A stretch of 64,000 bases of DNA from Ignavibacteria bacterium (GTDB lineage: Bacteria > Bacteroidota > Ignavibacteria > SZUA-365), in the NCBI GenBank assembly GCA_016720835.1, contig JADKJW010000010.1, positions 62,001-126,000 on the forward strand, given 5' to 3'. How positions within the stretch are numbered: position 1 is the first letter of the stretch; the number at the start of each line of letters is the position of its first letter. The position numbers and the translations under genes are program-made. Positions 36,979-49,400 of the stretch are shown here, one piece after another. The notes below the pieces were generated by a model, which was given only the letters and a program-made list of their open reading frames with translations, was not told the origin of the DNA and ran no database searches.

Positions 36979-39900
36979 ATGACTATTGCATCCACGCCCG
37001 TGTTGCGGACCCTTCGTGTCTCCCTGTTTCTGGCAGTGTTTTTCGCGCTGTTCGGCGCGGGCACGCAGGAAGCGTCGGCGCAGCCGCAGCTGAACTTCAA
37101 GCGCATCGTGAACAACTGGCCGACGATCGAGCTGTACTTCTCGATCGCCTGCAACGGGCAGCCGGCGTACTTCACGGACAAGCGCTACTTCAAGGTGTAC
37201 GAGAACGGTGTGGAGATCGGCGAGTTCGAGCTGTGGTGCCCGGACCCGACGGTCCGCTGCGCAATCTCGGTCGCACTCGTCTTTGACGCGAGCGGAAGCA
37301 TGATCGGCTCCGGCAACGCCGGGGCCATCGCGGCGGGCAACGCGTTCGTCGACATGATGGACGGCATTAACGACGAGGCTGCCATCGTCTGGTTCACCTC
37401 GATGGTGACCGTGGCGCAGGGCATGACCTCGTACCTCGATCTGCTGCACAACGCGGTCAACGGCCTGCCGGCAAACGGTATGACCGCGGTGTGGGACGGT
37501 ATTTACTTCGGCCTTCTCGAACTGATCAACAACGGGGTGAACCCGTGCCGGGCGGTGATCGCGATGACGGACGGCGGCGACAACTCCTCGTCGCGTTCGC
37601 CGGCGGAGATCATCTCGCTGGCGAACCGGAACCGGATCCGCATCTTCACGATCGGTCTGGGATCGGGCATCCAGTCGGAGATTCTCAAGAACATCGCGGA
37701 TCTGACGGGCGGGCGCTACTACGAGACGCCGAACCCGGCGCAGCTGACGGCGATCTACCAGGAGATTTCGACGATCATCTTCGCGGGCTTCCAGGAGTGC
37801 ATCATCACCTACACGGCGAAGTGCATGGACGGGGCGTTCCGGAAGGTGGACCTGTCGGTGATCAACTTCTGCAACGGTCAGGACACGAAGACGAAGACGT
37901 ACAAGGCTCCGAAGGACACGTCGACGTACATCCCGCTGAAGATGCAGATCGGCAAGCGCGAGGCTCGCGGGAACACGGACGTGAAGGTGCCGATCCAGCT
38001 TCTGGACCAGATCAGCAACGAGCTGTTCTACGGCGCGACGTTCTCGATCCAGTTCGATCCGGCGTGCATCCAGTTCAAGGACATCAAGACGCCTCCGGGG
38101 AGCGTGCTCGAGGGTATCCCGATAACGATCACGCCCGCGGGCGACATGATCACGTTCACGACGACGGACAAGAAACTGCTCGACATTCAGAACGTTCCGG
38201 CGACGATGGCGGAGCTGACGTTCAAGACGTCGGATCCCGACGGGAAGGACACGGTGTGCTGTCCGATCAAGTTCATCAGCTGGGTGTTCGAGGCGGGGTG
38301 CTTCCGACCGGTGCTCAAGGACGGGGAGATCTGCATCATACCGCGCATGCCGGTGGTGGATTGCGGCATCCAGGCGCCACCGCAGCTGTTGTGGGTGCGT
38401 TCGCTGAAGGATTACAATCCGAACCCGTTCACGGTGTCGATGCAGCTGAACAACACGGGCGACCGCGAGGCTCGGAACGCGCGTTTCAAGATCGAATACG
38501 ACAAGAAGGATCTGACGCTGGTTGCTCCGGTGAACAACGTGCAGAACGGGACGCCTCGGAACGTGGATCCCGCGGGGATCTCGGAAGCGCGGTGGGACGT
38601 GATGGCGAAGCGCCGCCTGACGGGCGATTCGGTGTCGATCTGCATCGTCGCGGCGTTCGACAACCACGACTCGGTGCGCTGCTGCCTGAAGGTGTGGGTG
38701 CCGCCCGCAGACGCGGTGCTGGCGTGCACGGTGACGGCTCCGGAGATCAAGGCGGACCGTGTGAATCAGAAGTATGTGCCGATGCCGTTCGATGTGACGG
38801 TGACGGTGGTGAATGAAGGCGGGAAGAAGTCGGACTCGGTGTTCGCGCGGATCGTGGTGCCTGCGGACCTTCGTCTCTACGGCCCGGATGCTCCGGACCG
38901 GAACACGAAGCGGGTGCTGCCGGCGATCCTGAATCCGGGCCAGCAGGGCGGTGTGAGCTGGACGCTGTGGCATCCGATCACGCTGACAACGAAGGAGTAT
39001 CTTGTGGGCGTGTGGGTGCGGACCTCGAACGCGGACTCGACGTACTGCGAGGTGAAAGTGGTGATCCCGCCACTGGAGGCTCCGGTTCTGGCGCCGGTGT
39101 GCCGCGTGCCGGACTCGCTGCACTTCGACGAGACGCTGGGCTCGTATGTGCCGAACCCGTTCGACGTGACGCTGACGTGCACGAACAAGGGCGGCCTTCC
39201 GGCCTCGAACGTGACGGGGTTCGTGTATCTTCCCAGGAACGTGGTGCTGACGAATCGGGCGATCCCTCTTCGCCAGGCGTTCCCGTCGCCGATGAACGAG
39301 TGGAAGACGGGCGACCCTGTTCCGTCGATGAAGTGGAACGTGACGTACACGCGGAAGCTTCGGTACGACTCGTTCCTGGACTTCAAGTTCGTGGTGGGCG
39401 GAGTTGGTCCGACGGGTCTTCCGACGGACTCTGTGGAGACGTGGTGCCGGGTGCGCGTGCCGGGTCTCGCGCCGTCGTTCGCCTGCGACATTCTGATGCC
39501 GGATTCGCTTCCGATCAACTCGACGAAGACGGACGTGACGCCGAACCCGTTCACGGTCAGGTACCGTGTGTGGAACACGAGCAAGCAGACGGCGACGATC
39601 AACATGGTGGATCTCAACTACCCGATCGGCGACGGTCTGACGCTCGACCCGTTGACGCCGAAGACGCGGACGGTGAACCGCGTGCTGCCTCCGGGCGACA
39701 CGCTGACAATGACGTGGACCTTCAGCGTGCAGAACCGGATCACGCGTCGCTTCGTGCCGATGACGGGCATCGCCTATGACGACGAGGGGAACCCGATCCC
39801 GTGCGGCGACGACATGCCGATCGCGAACCTGGAGACGGCGCTGCAGTGCGCGGTGAAGACCTCGGAGCCGGTGATCAAGTACATCCCGGTGCTTCAGGAG

Positions 39901-42900
39901 TACGATCCGACGCGGTGGGTGATCACGGTGGACCTGACGAACACGGGCGGCGCCCCGATCACGGACGTGGTTGCGGAGCTGGAGCTTGCGGACTCGTCGC
40001 TGGTGGCACTTCAGGAGTTTGACGCCGGGTTCCCGGACAACACGAACCCGAAGGGCGTTGCGGTGCTGTTCCCGCAGAGCACGAAGACGTTCCAGTGGGG
40101 CTTCCGTCTGGCAAGCCCGAACATCAGCGGGATCTCGCAGTTCCTGTATTACAATGTGAAGTACAAGTCGAAGGAGACGCCGACGGTGACGTCGGGGTGC
40201 GACGTGCCGGTGGAGATCGAGCCGGTGGTGATGCCGATCCTCTCGTGCCAGCTGATGGCGCCGGACACGATCTACTTCGACGTGGACAAGTACGTGCCGT
40301 CGCCGTACGATCTGTATGTCGAGATCGCGAACACGGGCAACGGCGACGCGATGAACGTGAAGGCGTACGTGCTTCAGGACACGCGCTTCAACATCCTGCC
40401 TCCGGCGTACCGCGAGTACGGCGACCTGGGCGCGGGGAAGACGATCACGTTCGGTGACACGACGGTGAACGGTCCGTTCAAGCTGAAGGTGAACCCGCGC
40501 GCGACGGACGGCTACGACACGGTGCGCGTGGTGGTGATGGCGGACGGCGTGCCGTCGGCGCAGTGCCTGTATCCGATCTACGTGATGCACGAGCAGCGTC
40601 CGGTGTTCGAGATGGCGTGCAAGGCGATCCCGGACCGGTTGACGTTCGACGACCAGCTCAACGATTACGTGCCGAACCCGTTTGACGTGGTGACGACGGC
40701 GGTGAACATCGGCGAGACGAAGGCGGAGAACTGCCAGCTGGTGTTCGTGGGTCCGCCGCGGTTTACCCCCGCGGACAACACGCCGATCGTGAACGTGGGC
40801 GTGGGCGGGCGGATGAACGTGCTCGACACGGTGACGTACACGTGGAAACTGGTTCCGCTTCGCCGTTCGGTCGGCGGGTGGGACACGCTGATCTATCAGA
40901 TCCAGGGCCGTGGCGGCATGGGCAACCGTATCATCATCGGCGAGTGCAAGGTGCCGATCTACGTGCCGCCCGCACGCGCTGCGGACTACCAGATGGTGTG
41001 CACGGCACCGGCGACGCTGACGTTCGACAACTCGGCGGGGTGTACATCCCTGATCCGTTCGAGTTCAAGGCGGTGGTGACGAACGCAGGGCAGGCGGAAG
41101 GCCAGGACCTGTCGGTGACGGCGCAGCTTCCTCCGGGCGTGATCCTTGCGAGCGGAGAGACGGCGACGAAGCTGATCGGGAACCTGGCGGTGTCGGCGTC
41201 GGCGGAAGTGAAGTGGCTGGTGCGTCCGGTGTCGAACACGTCGGGTGCGAACGTGACGGTGCGCCTGTGCGCGAAGGTGGTGGACAAGCTGGGCAAGGAG
41301 AACGACTGCTGCTCGGATGTGATCATTCCGCCGGCGACGAAGGCGACGCTGAGCCTGACCTGCGACAGCCAGTTCGACACGCTGAAGGTGGACCGTCAGC
41401 GCGGGACGTACGAGACGAACCCGTTCATGGTGTACGTGAAGATCACGAACAACGGCGACCGTCCGGCGGACAACGTGCGTGTGGTGGTGCTGCCGCAGTC
41501 GAACGAACTGCGCGTGCTGGGCGATCCGGAGCGGTACGTTGCGGCGCGCCTGGACCAGAAGGTGACGACGGACACGATCGGATGGAAGATCTACGCGACG
41601 CCGAGGACGGTGTCGGGTTGGATCGACATCCAGTTCGTGGTGACGGCGGACGGGTTGGCCTCGACGCAGTGCACGAAGCCGGTGTACGTGCCGGAAGTGG
41701 GCCGTCCGTCGCTGACGTGCAACACGCAGTCGTCGATGTCGTGCTCTGGCGACACGCTGTACTTCAACTACTCGATCGGCGATTACCGGGACTGCAACGG
41801 GACGCGTTCGTCGACGGGCAAGTACAACGTGTTCACGATCACCTCGCACATCCTCAACGGCGGTGCGGCGCAGGCGAACCGAGTTCGTGCGACGCTTCTT
41901 CCTCCGGAAGGGGTGACGCTGGATGCGGGCGAGACGGCGATCAAGGACGCGGGCGATCTGCTGGTGAACGGCTCGACGAGCGTGAGCTGGAACATCCGTC
42001 CGGTCCGCCAGTCGTTCGACGCGCAGCGGACGTTCTCGGTGGTGTTGACGTCGGACAACGCGCTTCAGCAGAAGTGCGACCAGACGGTGACGGTGCAGGG
42101 TGCACCGAAGATCGTGACGGTGCGTATGCCGGACAACAACGTGGGTCAGTTCAAGCAGAAGATCACGATCCCGGTGTACGTGGACACGACGATCGGCAAG
42201 GACATCTACGTGTACAAGCTGAACGTGAAGTTCGATCCGGAGCTGGTGCGCTTCGTGGATGCGGTGAGCACGAACACGCTGACGGCGCGCGGGTGGAGCG
42301 GTCCGCGGACGCGCCTGTTGGCGACGCCGGGCTCGGCGCAGTCGAACGTGGTGCGTGTGGAAGACTACACGACGGGTTCGCCGCTGAACGTGCGGGATGA
42401 AGGAATGCTGGTTCTACTGGTGTTCGAGGCGGTGTACAACGGCGGCGAGAAGTCGCTGCGCGCGGAAGCGAAGCCGATCGAGTTCCTCGACAAGGTGGAC
42501 GTGGACGTTGCGGGCTCGCCGAAGACGTGGTACTCGTCGATGAACAGTCCGGATGACGAGAGCGCGGGCACGGATGTGCAGCTCAACTACATCCCCGGCG
42601 TGATCACGGTGAGCGGTGACTGCATCGTGCCGCTGATCGGCGGGACGCATTACTCGCTGGCGCAGAACAAGCCGAATCCGTTCAATCCGTCGACGGTGAT
42701 CGAGTACGAGATCGGCGAGGAGACGGAGGTGCGTCTGGTGGTGTTCGACCAGCTGGGCCGCGAAGTGGCGGTGCCGGTGAACGCGCGCCAGAAGGCGGGC
42801 AAGTACGCGGTCATCTTCGACGCGTCCACCCTGGCCTCCGGCACCTACGTCTACCGCATCGAAACCGCGCAGTTCACCAAGACCCTCCGAATGGTCCTCG

Positions 42901-42908
42901 CACGGTAA
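36979..42908 (+). CDS. Giant VWA/cohesin-like/ten-module T9SS surface protein (copy B), one frameshift
   Basis: With one G restored in the GGGG run near 41037 (copy A has five G there) this encodes about 1976 aa. Signal peptide to about residue 36. VWA domain (about 85-270) with MIDAS residues in FDASGSM and MTDGGDN. Cohesin-like domain (about 330-450: VKVPIQLLDQISNELFYGATFSIQFDP). Ten modules of 120-170 residues follow, each with a Cys near the start, a Y.PNPFxVxV.xxNxG strand, and one or two Cys before the final VxVPP strand. Second cohesin-like domain (KITIPVYVDTTIGKDIYVYKL). T9SS sorting domain (QNKPNPFNPSTVIEYEI...YRIETAQFTKTLRMVLAR). It is predicted to be exported to the cell surface; VWA plus Ig-like modules suggest adhesion. 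Most of the gene uses G-ending codons unlike its neighbours. Confidence 0.85.
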
Positions 42909-42933
42909 ACCGACCGGACCCTTTTCTGACAAC

Positions 42934-42962
42934 GCAAGGGCGCACGATTCGTGCGCCCTTGC
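42934..42962 (+). terminator. Hairpin after copy B
   Basis: GCAAGGGCGCAC (42934-42945) pairs perfectly with GTGCGCCCTTGC (42951-42962) around GATTC. No U tract follows. It lies 25 bases after the stop. Confidence 0.65.
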
Positions 42963-43008
42963 CATTTCGGCCGCTGCCATGGGACTCACTTCTGATTCCC
43001 GCGTTTTG

Positions 43009-43016
43009 TATATTTT
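43009..43016 (+). promoter_or_regulatory. Possible -7 element for copy C
   Basis: TATATTTT resembles the Bacteroidota -7 element, but no TTG lies 20 bases upstream. It argues that translation starts after 43020. Confidence 0.35.
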
Positions 43017-43069
43017 TCATGCAGCGCTGCATCGCTCGTCACCTGCAAAATCCAGATATCCGGAGTACC

Positions 43070-46000
43070 GTGTCCGCTTCCCGTTCCAGCATGGCAGCTC
43101 GGTCCGCCCCGCGCGGTTCGGTCCGGCACGCGCCGCCGTATCGCATGTGCACACGGCGGCGGACGGAATGCGGATCGCGGGCCGGCCTCCTGACGACGCT
43201 GCTCTTCGGCATCGCCCTTCTCTGCGCGAACGGCGGGACTGCGCGGGCGCAACCGCAGCTCACGTTTCGCGGCATTTCCGTGAGCTGGCCCACCGTGCGG
43301 CTGGATTTTTCGGTGAAGTGCCGCGGCGTCTGGTCAAACAGCTTCGGGACGCAGCATTTCAAGGTGTACGAGGACAGCATCGAAGTCGGCGAATTCGATC
43401 TCTTTTGTCCGGACGGCACGCGCCGCTGCGCTATCGCGGTCGCGCTCGTGCTCGATGCCAGCGGGAGCATGGGCGGCGAGAAGAACTACTCCACGAGGCA
43501 GGCGGCCAACGTCTTCGTTGACAACATGGACGGCGTCAACGACCGCGCGGCCGTCATCTGGTTCGACAGCGGCGACACCCTGGTGCAGGGCCTGACCGCG
43601 GACAAGGCGCTGCTCAAGGCGGCAATCGACAGTCTGCCGGCAACCGGGACCACCGCCGCCTGGGATGCGACGTATGCCGGTATCCTGGAACTCGTCACAA
43701 ACGCGAACGGGAATGATACCTGCGGCGCGGTCATCCTTCTCACGGACGGAAACGACAACGCGAGTGTGCGGTCTCTGGGCGAGCTTGTCGCGTTCGCGCG
43801 GGCGAAACATGTCCGCGTGTACACCGTCGGCCTCGGCGCCGACGCCAACGTCGTCGCGCTGTCGCATCTCGCGGGTGAAACGCAGGGGAAGTTCTTCCGC
43901 GTCCTGGATCTCGACCAGCTCGACGACATCTATCAGGACATCTTCATGGATGTCGCGGGCATCGAGAATTGCTCCATCTCGTACACCGCGGCCTGTTCCG
44001 ACGGCACGGAGCGCCGTGTCGATCTCCGCATCCAGAATTTCTGCGGAGGCACCGATGCCAAGTGGCTCACCTACACCGCGCCCGCGAACACGACCAATCC
44101 GACCCTGATCGATATCGCGATCCCCGACACGTCCGCGAAGGAGAATGAATCGATCATCCTCCCCGTGGAACTGCTCACCCCGATCGAGGCGACCGCATTC
44201 CCTGTCTCGACGGTGACGGTGACCTTCGACAGCTCCATTCTCGTCTACGAGGCACTGGGCCCGCTGACCGGATGTCTCCTGCAGAACGCCGGTCTCACGG
44301 CGACCCTGCTCGGGAATACCGTCGTCGTGACCACCGCCAGAAAAGTGCAGGTCGCGGGGACGGGCACCCTGTTCCGCCTGCGCTTCCGCACGCGCGTTCT
44401 CGACCGGACAACCTGCGGGCGCGTGCGGCCGTTCTGGGAATTCAACGCCGGGTGTCTGAAACCGCGCGTGTTCGACAGCGAAGTCTGCGTGCTCGCGAAG
44501 GAACCGCGCATGCGCTGTACCATCGACATGCCGTCGAAACTCCTGTGGGACAGGGCCAGGAAGGACTACGTTCCGAATCCCATTCTCGTGCGCGGGTTCT
44601 GGGTGAACAGCGGCGAGAAGGCCGCCAAGGGAGCGCGCGTCACGATCGAGGTCGATCCCGCGCGTGTTGCGCTCCTCTCACCGACAACGGACGAACAGAT
44701 CCTGTTTCCGGGCACGGTCGCTCCGGGCGATACCCTCCGCGTCGAGTGGCTCGTGCGCGCGCTGCCGCGGGGAGCGACGGACACGGTGTCCATCTGCCTG
44801 AAGGCGCGCTTCGACAACGCCCCTCTGGAAATGTGCTGCGCGAGCTTCACCGTCGACGTCGCCGATCCCGCCATCGCCTGCGATATCGCCATTCCAATGC
44901 TGACCGCGGATTCGTCGAAACTCCGCTACCACCCCTCGCCGCTGGACCTGGTCGTGACCGTCGCAAACGTCGGCGGTCTTCCGACGGACACGGTGACGGT
45001 GCGTCTCGATCTGCCGGCACAGCTTCGCATGGCGGACGGACTCGATGTGCCGGTGAAGGTGCTGCAGCCCGCGACATTGCGTCCCGGGGAGCGGGGCATC
45101 GCCGTGTGGCGCCTGCGCGTGCCCGTGCGGAATGTCGCGAGCATCGCCGATATTGCCGTTCACGTCTCGACGAAGAGCACCGATACCGCGGGATGCACCC
45201 TGGCATATCCCATTCCGGCATTGCACGCACCCGTGCTCGACGCGGTGTGCGCGGTTCCCGACACGCTGCGAGCGGATACCGCGCGTTGGACCTACGCGCC
45301 CGATCCCTTCGACGTCTCCCTTCGCGTGGGAAACGCGGGCGACCGCGCGGCGTCGAATCTCGCCGCCACGCTGCTCCTTCCGCCCGGCATGGAACTCGCC
45401 AATCCCGCGGAGCAACTGCGGAAGGCGTTCGTCCCGTCGACCATCGCGCCGTTCACGACAGGGCCCTCGGCCCCGCTTCTCCAGTGGCGCGTGCGCATGG
45501 CGCGCCGCGGCACGAAGGACGTGTTTCTGCCCTTCCGGTGGCTGGTCGAAGCGACCGGACCGGGCGGGCAGCCGCTCGACACCATGTACTCGGTCTGCAC
45601 CACGCGGGCGGGCGCGTTTCCCGCGGACCTCGTATGCGCGATCTCGATGCCGGAGGCGATCCGGTCCTCCCCGGACAGCGTGCGACTCGAGCCCGCCTCC
45701 TTCACGCTGCGCGGAACATACCGGAACATGGGCCGGCGCCCGGTGCGACTCGAGCATGCCGACGCGTTCGTCACTCCGGACGGAATGCGCTTCGATGCGG
45801 GGACGCCGCCGTATGCGTCCGTCGAACGCACACTCGCGCCGGGCGACTCGGTCGTCGTCTCCTGGGTGGTGCACGTCGACAGCCGCATCTATCCGCGACG
45901 GAACGAATGCAGGATCCGCGGCGTCGACGATCAGGCGAACGAAGTCGAATGCGCGGGGATGCTTCCCATCGACGGTATCCCCGCGGAACTCGTGTGCTCG

Positions 46001-48977
46001 ATGACGGTCTCGCACGACACCGTGCGACTCGATGCCGCAACGGGACAACGCCTGCCGCCGTCGTGGACGGTCTCGGCGACGGTCACCAACAACGGGAAAC
46101 GCATTCTCCATGACGTGAGAGGCGCCTTGCACCACTCCGCGAGCGCGCTGGTCGATGCCGATCCCTCGACGGGCGACACCGCTCTCGTGAAAAGCAGTCC
46201 GCTCGTGTTTCCGGGACAATCCCGCCTCTTCATGTGGCCGTTCCGCCTTCGCGACAACGCGGATACCGTCGCCATCGCGCAGCTCGCGCATTTCAGCCTC
46301 GAAATCGGCAGTCGCGAGATGAGTCCCGCCACGGACGCCTGCGCCGCATCCGTGGTCATCGCGCCGTCGCGGATTCCGCTTCCGCAGCTCTCCTGCGCCG
46401 TGTCCGCGCCCGACACCATTCACGCGCTCGACACGGAGTATGCGCCGTCGCCGTTCGCGCTCGATCTGCGCATCGAGAACATCGGCACCGCGTCCGCGCG
46501 GAACTGCCGCGCATATCTGCTCCAGAATGAGCGATTCATCGCCGCTTCCCCGGCGCAGCGCACTCTCGGCGATCTGCGCGCAGGAGAACGTCTGGACATC
46601 GCCGCCGCGTTTCTCCTGCGCGCGAATGCTGCCGAGCGGGACACGGTCGACACCCTTCGCGTCGCCATTCTGAGCGATGACGCGCCGCCCATCCAGTGCA
46701 TGATCCCCGTGCGCATCGAAAAGGCGAGAGCGCCCGCATTCGTCGTTTCCTGCGCGGCGATCCCCGATACCGTGCGGTACAGCGCGGTGCTGCGACGTTT
46801 CGTGCCGGACACCCTGTCGCTCGCGGTGTCCATCCTCAACATCGGCGATGCCCCCGCGACGGACGTGCGAATATCCTTCGCGGGATCGTCCGCCTTCGTC
46901 CCGGTCGACAGCAGCAGCACCGTCATCGCCGGAACCCTCGCGGCCGGCGCTGTCGAGAACGTGATCGCGCGTCTGCGCGCGACCCTTTCCGCCGGGAGCG
47001 GATACGACACGCTCCGCGTCTCCGCGATCGGCCGGGGCGGGCATGGGAATGTGTTCGTGTCGGCCACCTGCGCGAGCGTCGTCCGTATCGAACGGGAGGA
47101 GCTTCCCGCCCTCGCACTGCGCTGCGCCGCGCCTGATACACTGTCGCCGGGCAAGGATGCGCTTCCCTTCGCATTCAGCGCAACCCTGACGAATACCGGG
47201 TCGAAGCAGAGCGCTTTCGGTCTCGTATCGATCACTCTCCCGGCAGGGGTGACACTCGACAGTGCGGAGACACCGGCGAAGCCTGTGACCCCGCTTTCCC
47301 CGGGGGATGCATTCACCCTCTCGTGGCGATTGCGCGCGACAGCGGGCTCCGTAGCGCGTCTGGAGGCCATCTGTGCGACCTTCCACGCCGACAACGAGGA
47401 CTCGGCCCTCTGCTGCGCCCCCGTCCTGATCAGAGCGGCGGGAGAAACCCTGCTCCAATTGGAGTGCGCGGCGCCCGATTCGCTTCAGCTGGACGGCGTG
47501 CGTGGAGCATATCGGGAATCGCCCTTCCTCGCCTGCGTGCGTGTGCGCAATTCCGGATCGCGCCCCGTGTCAGGTCTGCGTGCGCGGCTCCAGTCCGGCT
47601 CGCCGCGCGTCACCTTTGCCGACACGACGGCGAGGCTCCTTTCCGGGACCCTGCAGCCGGGTGAACTGTCCGCTCCGCTCTGCTGGGTTGCCGATGCCGC
47701 CATCGGCGAAACCGACGTGTCGGCCACGCTCTCGTTCACGGTGTCCGGTCCGGAGGTTGAGACGATCTCCTGCGACCGCCGGGTGTTTCTTCCCGGGCGT
47801 CTGCCGGCATCGATCTCCGTGGCCGGCCGCACCACCCCGGCGGACACCCTGCATTTCGACTTCGCCGCGCGGGATTTTGAAGGCGTGCCGTCCGTGCGCG
47901 GGAACTACACCGTGTTCACGCTCAGCGCCACTGCCCGCAATGAGGGTGTCTCAACCGCGAAAGGGCTGGGCCTGCAGCTCCTGCCGCCGGAGGGCATCGC
48001 CTTCGAGGAAGGGGAGTCCGCGGAAAAACGTCCCGCGGTGGATTCTCTTCCCCCCCGGCGGGAGCGCGACCGTGTCCTGGCTCCTGACCGCCGCGCGCAG
48101 GCGTGACGGCGCGGACAGGATCTTCCTGGTCAGGGCCGCGGCGGACAACGCCGCCACCCGTGAAGCATCGGTGAGCCTCTACGTGCAGGGAGCCCCGCTG
48201 CTGGCGCGCTTCCGCATTCCCGACACCCTCACCGCCGTCGCGGGGCAGACGCTCTCCGTGCCGGTGACGGTGGACGCGGCGACCTTCGGACCGGTCTCGT
48301 CCTACCGCCTCCTCGTCGCCTTCGATCCGTCCCTCCTCTCGCTGCGCGACGCGCGCGCCGAAGGGACGCTGACAAACACCGGATGGGACGGTCCGAAATA
48401 TGGGATGGAATCGATCGCGCCCGACGGACGCGCCGCCGTGCTGCAGGTCAGCGACTCCACATCCCGCGTTCCGCTGACCGGCGCGGGCGCGCTCGTCACG
48501 CTGCTGTTCGATGTACGCGCCGCCGCGCTGCCCGGACCCTGGGTGCGCCAGACGACGCTCGCGTTCCCGCGGACAGTGCAGCGCCGTGACGGCGTCGTCC
48601 GCAGCGACGCGCTCAACGGGCACCAGGACGCCGCGGACGGCGTGATCGCATTCGAGTACCGCGACGGTCTCGCGACGATCGCGGATCACTGCGTGGTCCC
48701 GCTCGCGGGCAGGGAGGGCGCCGCGCAGCTGGAGAACGCGCCCAATCCGTTCAATCCGTCCACCATCATTCGTTTTTCGCTGCCACGGGAAACCGCTGCG
48801 CGCCTCGCAGTGCTCGATGTGTACGGTCGCATGGTGCGGCTGATCGCGGATCGCGGCTTCGCGCAGGGGGAGCACGCCCTTCGCTTCGACGCCTCCGATC
48901 TTCCCGCCGGCGTGTATTTCTGCCGGCTCGACGCGGATGGCGCAAGCGCCGTCACGAAGATGATTCTGCTGAAATGA
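43070..48977 (+). CDS. Giant VWA/cohesin-like/ten-module T9SS surface protein (copy C), one frameshift
   Basis: A diverged paralogue of copy B with the same architecture, about 1968 aa once one C is removed from the seven-C run at 48050-48056. Signal peptide near residues 35-60 (LLTTLLFGIALLCANGGTARAQ). VWA domain with LDASGSMGG and LTDGNDN. Cohesin-like domain (SIILPVELLTPIEATAFPVSTVTVTFD). Ten Cys-bracketed modules. Second cohesin-like domain (QTLSVPVTVDAATFGPVSSYRLLVAFDP). T9SS sorting domain (ENAPNPFNPSTIIRFSL...YFCRLDADGASAVTKMILLK). Codon use is like the rest of the window, in contrast to copy B. GTG 43070 has GGAG 4 bases upstream; ATG 43145 is an alternative that still keeps the signal helix. 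Confidence 0.85.
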
Positions 48978-48992
48978 CCGTTGCGTGGCAAT

Positions 48993-49032
48993 AAAAAACC
49001 CGCCCCGGGATCTGCCGGAGCGGGTTTTTTTA
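48993..49032. terminator. Bidirectional terminator
   Basis: CCCGCCCCGG pairs with CCGGAGCGGG (48999-49008 with 49015-49024, one mismatch). Six A residues precede it and eight T residues follow, so it serves both copy C and the convergent minus-strand operon. Confidence 0.9.
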
Positions 49033-49044
49033 CAGCGGTATCGC

Positions 49045-49362
49045 TCAGTGCATCGACGAAGGCGGGTTGCCCATGAACATCTGTCCGGGATCGCCGACGA
49101 TTTTGATCTCGCCGAATTTCCGTTCGTATTTGTCGATGTTTTCGGCCATGGCGTTCAGCAGAAGCTTCGCATGCACGGGCGTCATGATGATGCGCGCGTG
49201 CACCCGCGCCTTCGGCACGCCGGGGAGGATGCGCGTGAAATCGATCACGAACTCCGCGTTCGAATGCGTGATGATGGCGAGGTTCGAGTAGATGCCTTCG
49301 GCTTCCTTCTCGCCCAGCTCGATGTTGACCTGCTGCGTCTGCTCGGGAGGTTGTTGGCTCAC
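49045..49362 (-). CDS. DUF3467 protein
   Basis: A 105-aa soluble protein beginning GTG with AGGAGAC 7 bases upstream. The body (EGIYSNLAIITHSNAEFVIDFTRILPGVPKARVHARIIMTPVHAKLLLNAMAENI; shortened motifs YSNLA, EFVIDF, RIIMTPxHAK) is diagnostic of DUF3467, a small conserved family of unknown function. It lies 38 bases downstream of the TPR gene and probably shares its transcript. Confidence 0.9.
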   Translation of the reverse strand: MSQQPPEQTQQVNIELGEKEAEGIYSNLAIITHSNAEFVIDFTRILPGVPKARVHARIIMTPVHAKLLLNAMAENIDKYERKFGEIKIVGDPGQMFMGNPPSSMH

Positions 49363-49400
49363 GGCGTTGTCTCCTGGTTTGCGGGTGGAATCGCCGGTGG

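Noticed and set aside
36964..40590. 1208-codon open frame on the minus strand, and a 926-codon one at 44678-47458
   Set aside because: Antisense shadows of copies B and C; low-complexity Arg/His/Val composition that mirrors the repeated modules.
41030..41045. Programmed ribosomal frameshifting in copy B
   Set aside because: Copy A has the fifth G and reads through in frame, so a missing base is the simpler explanation; no slippery heptamer with a downstream structure is evident.
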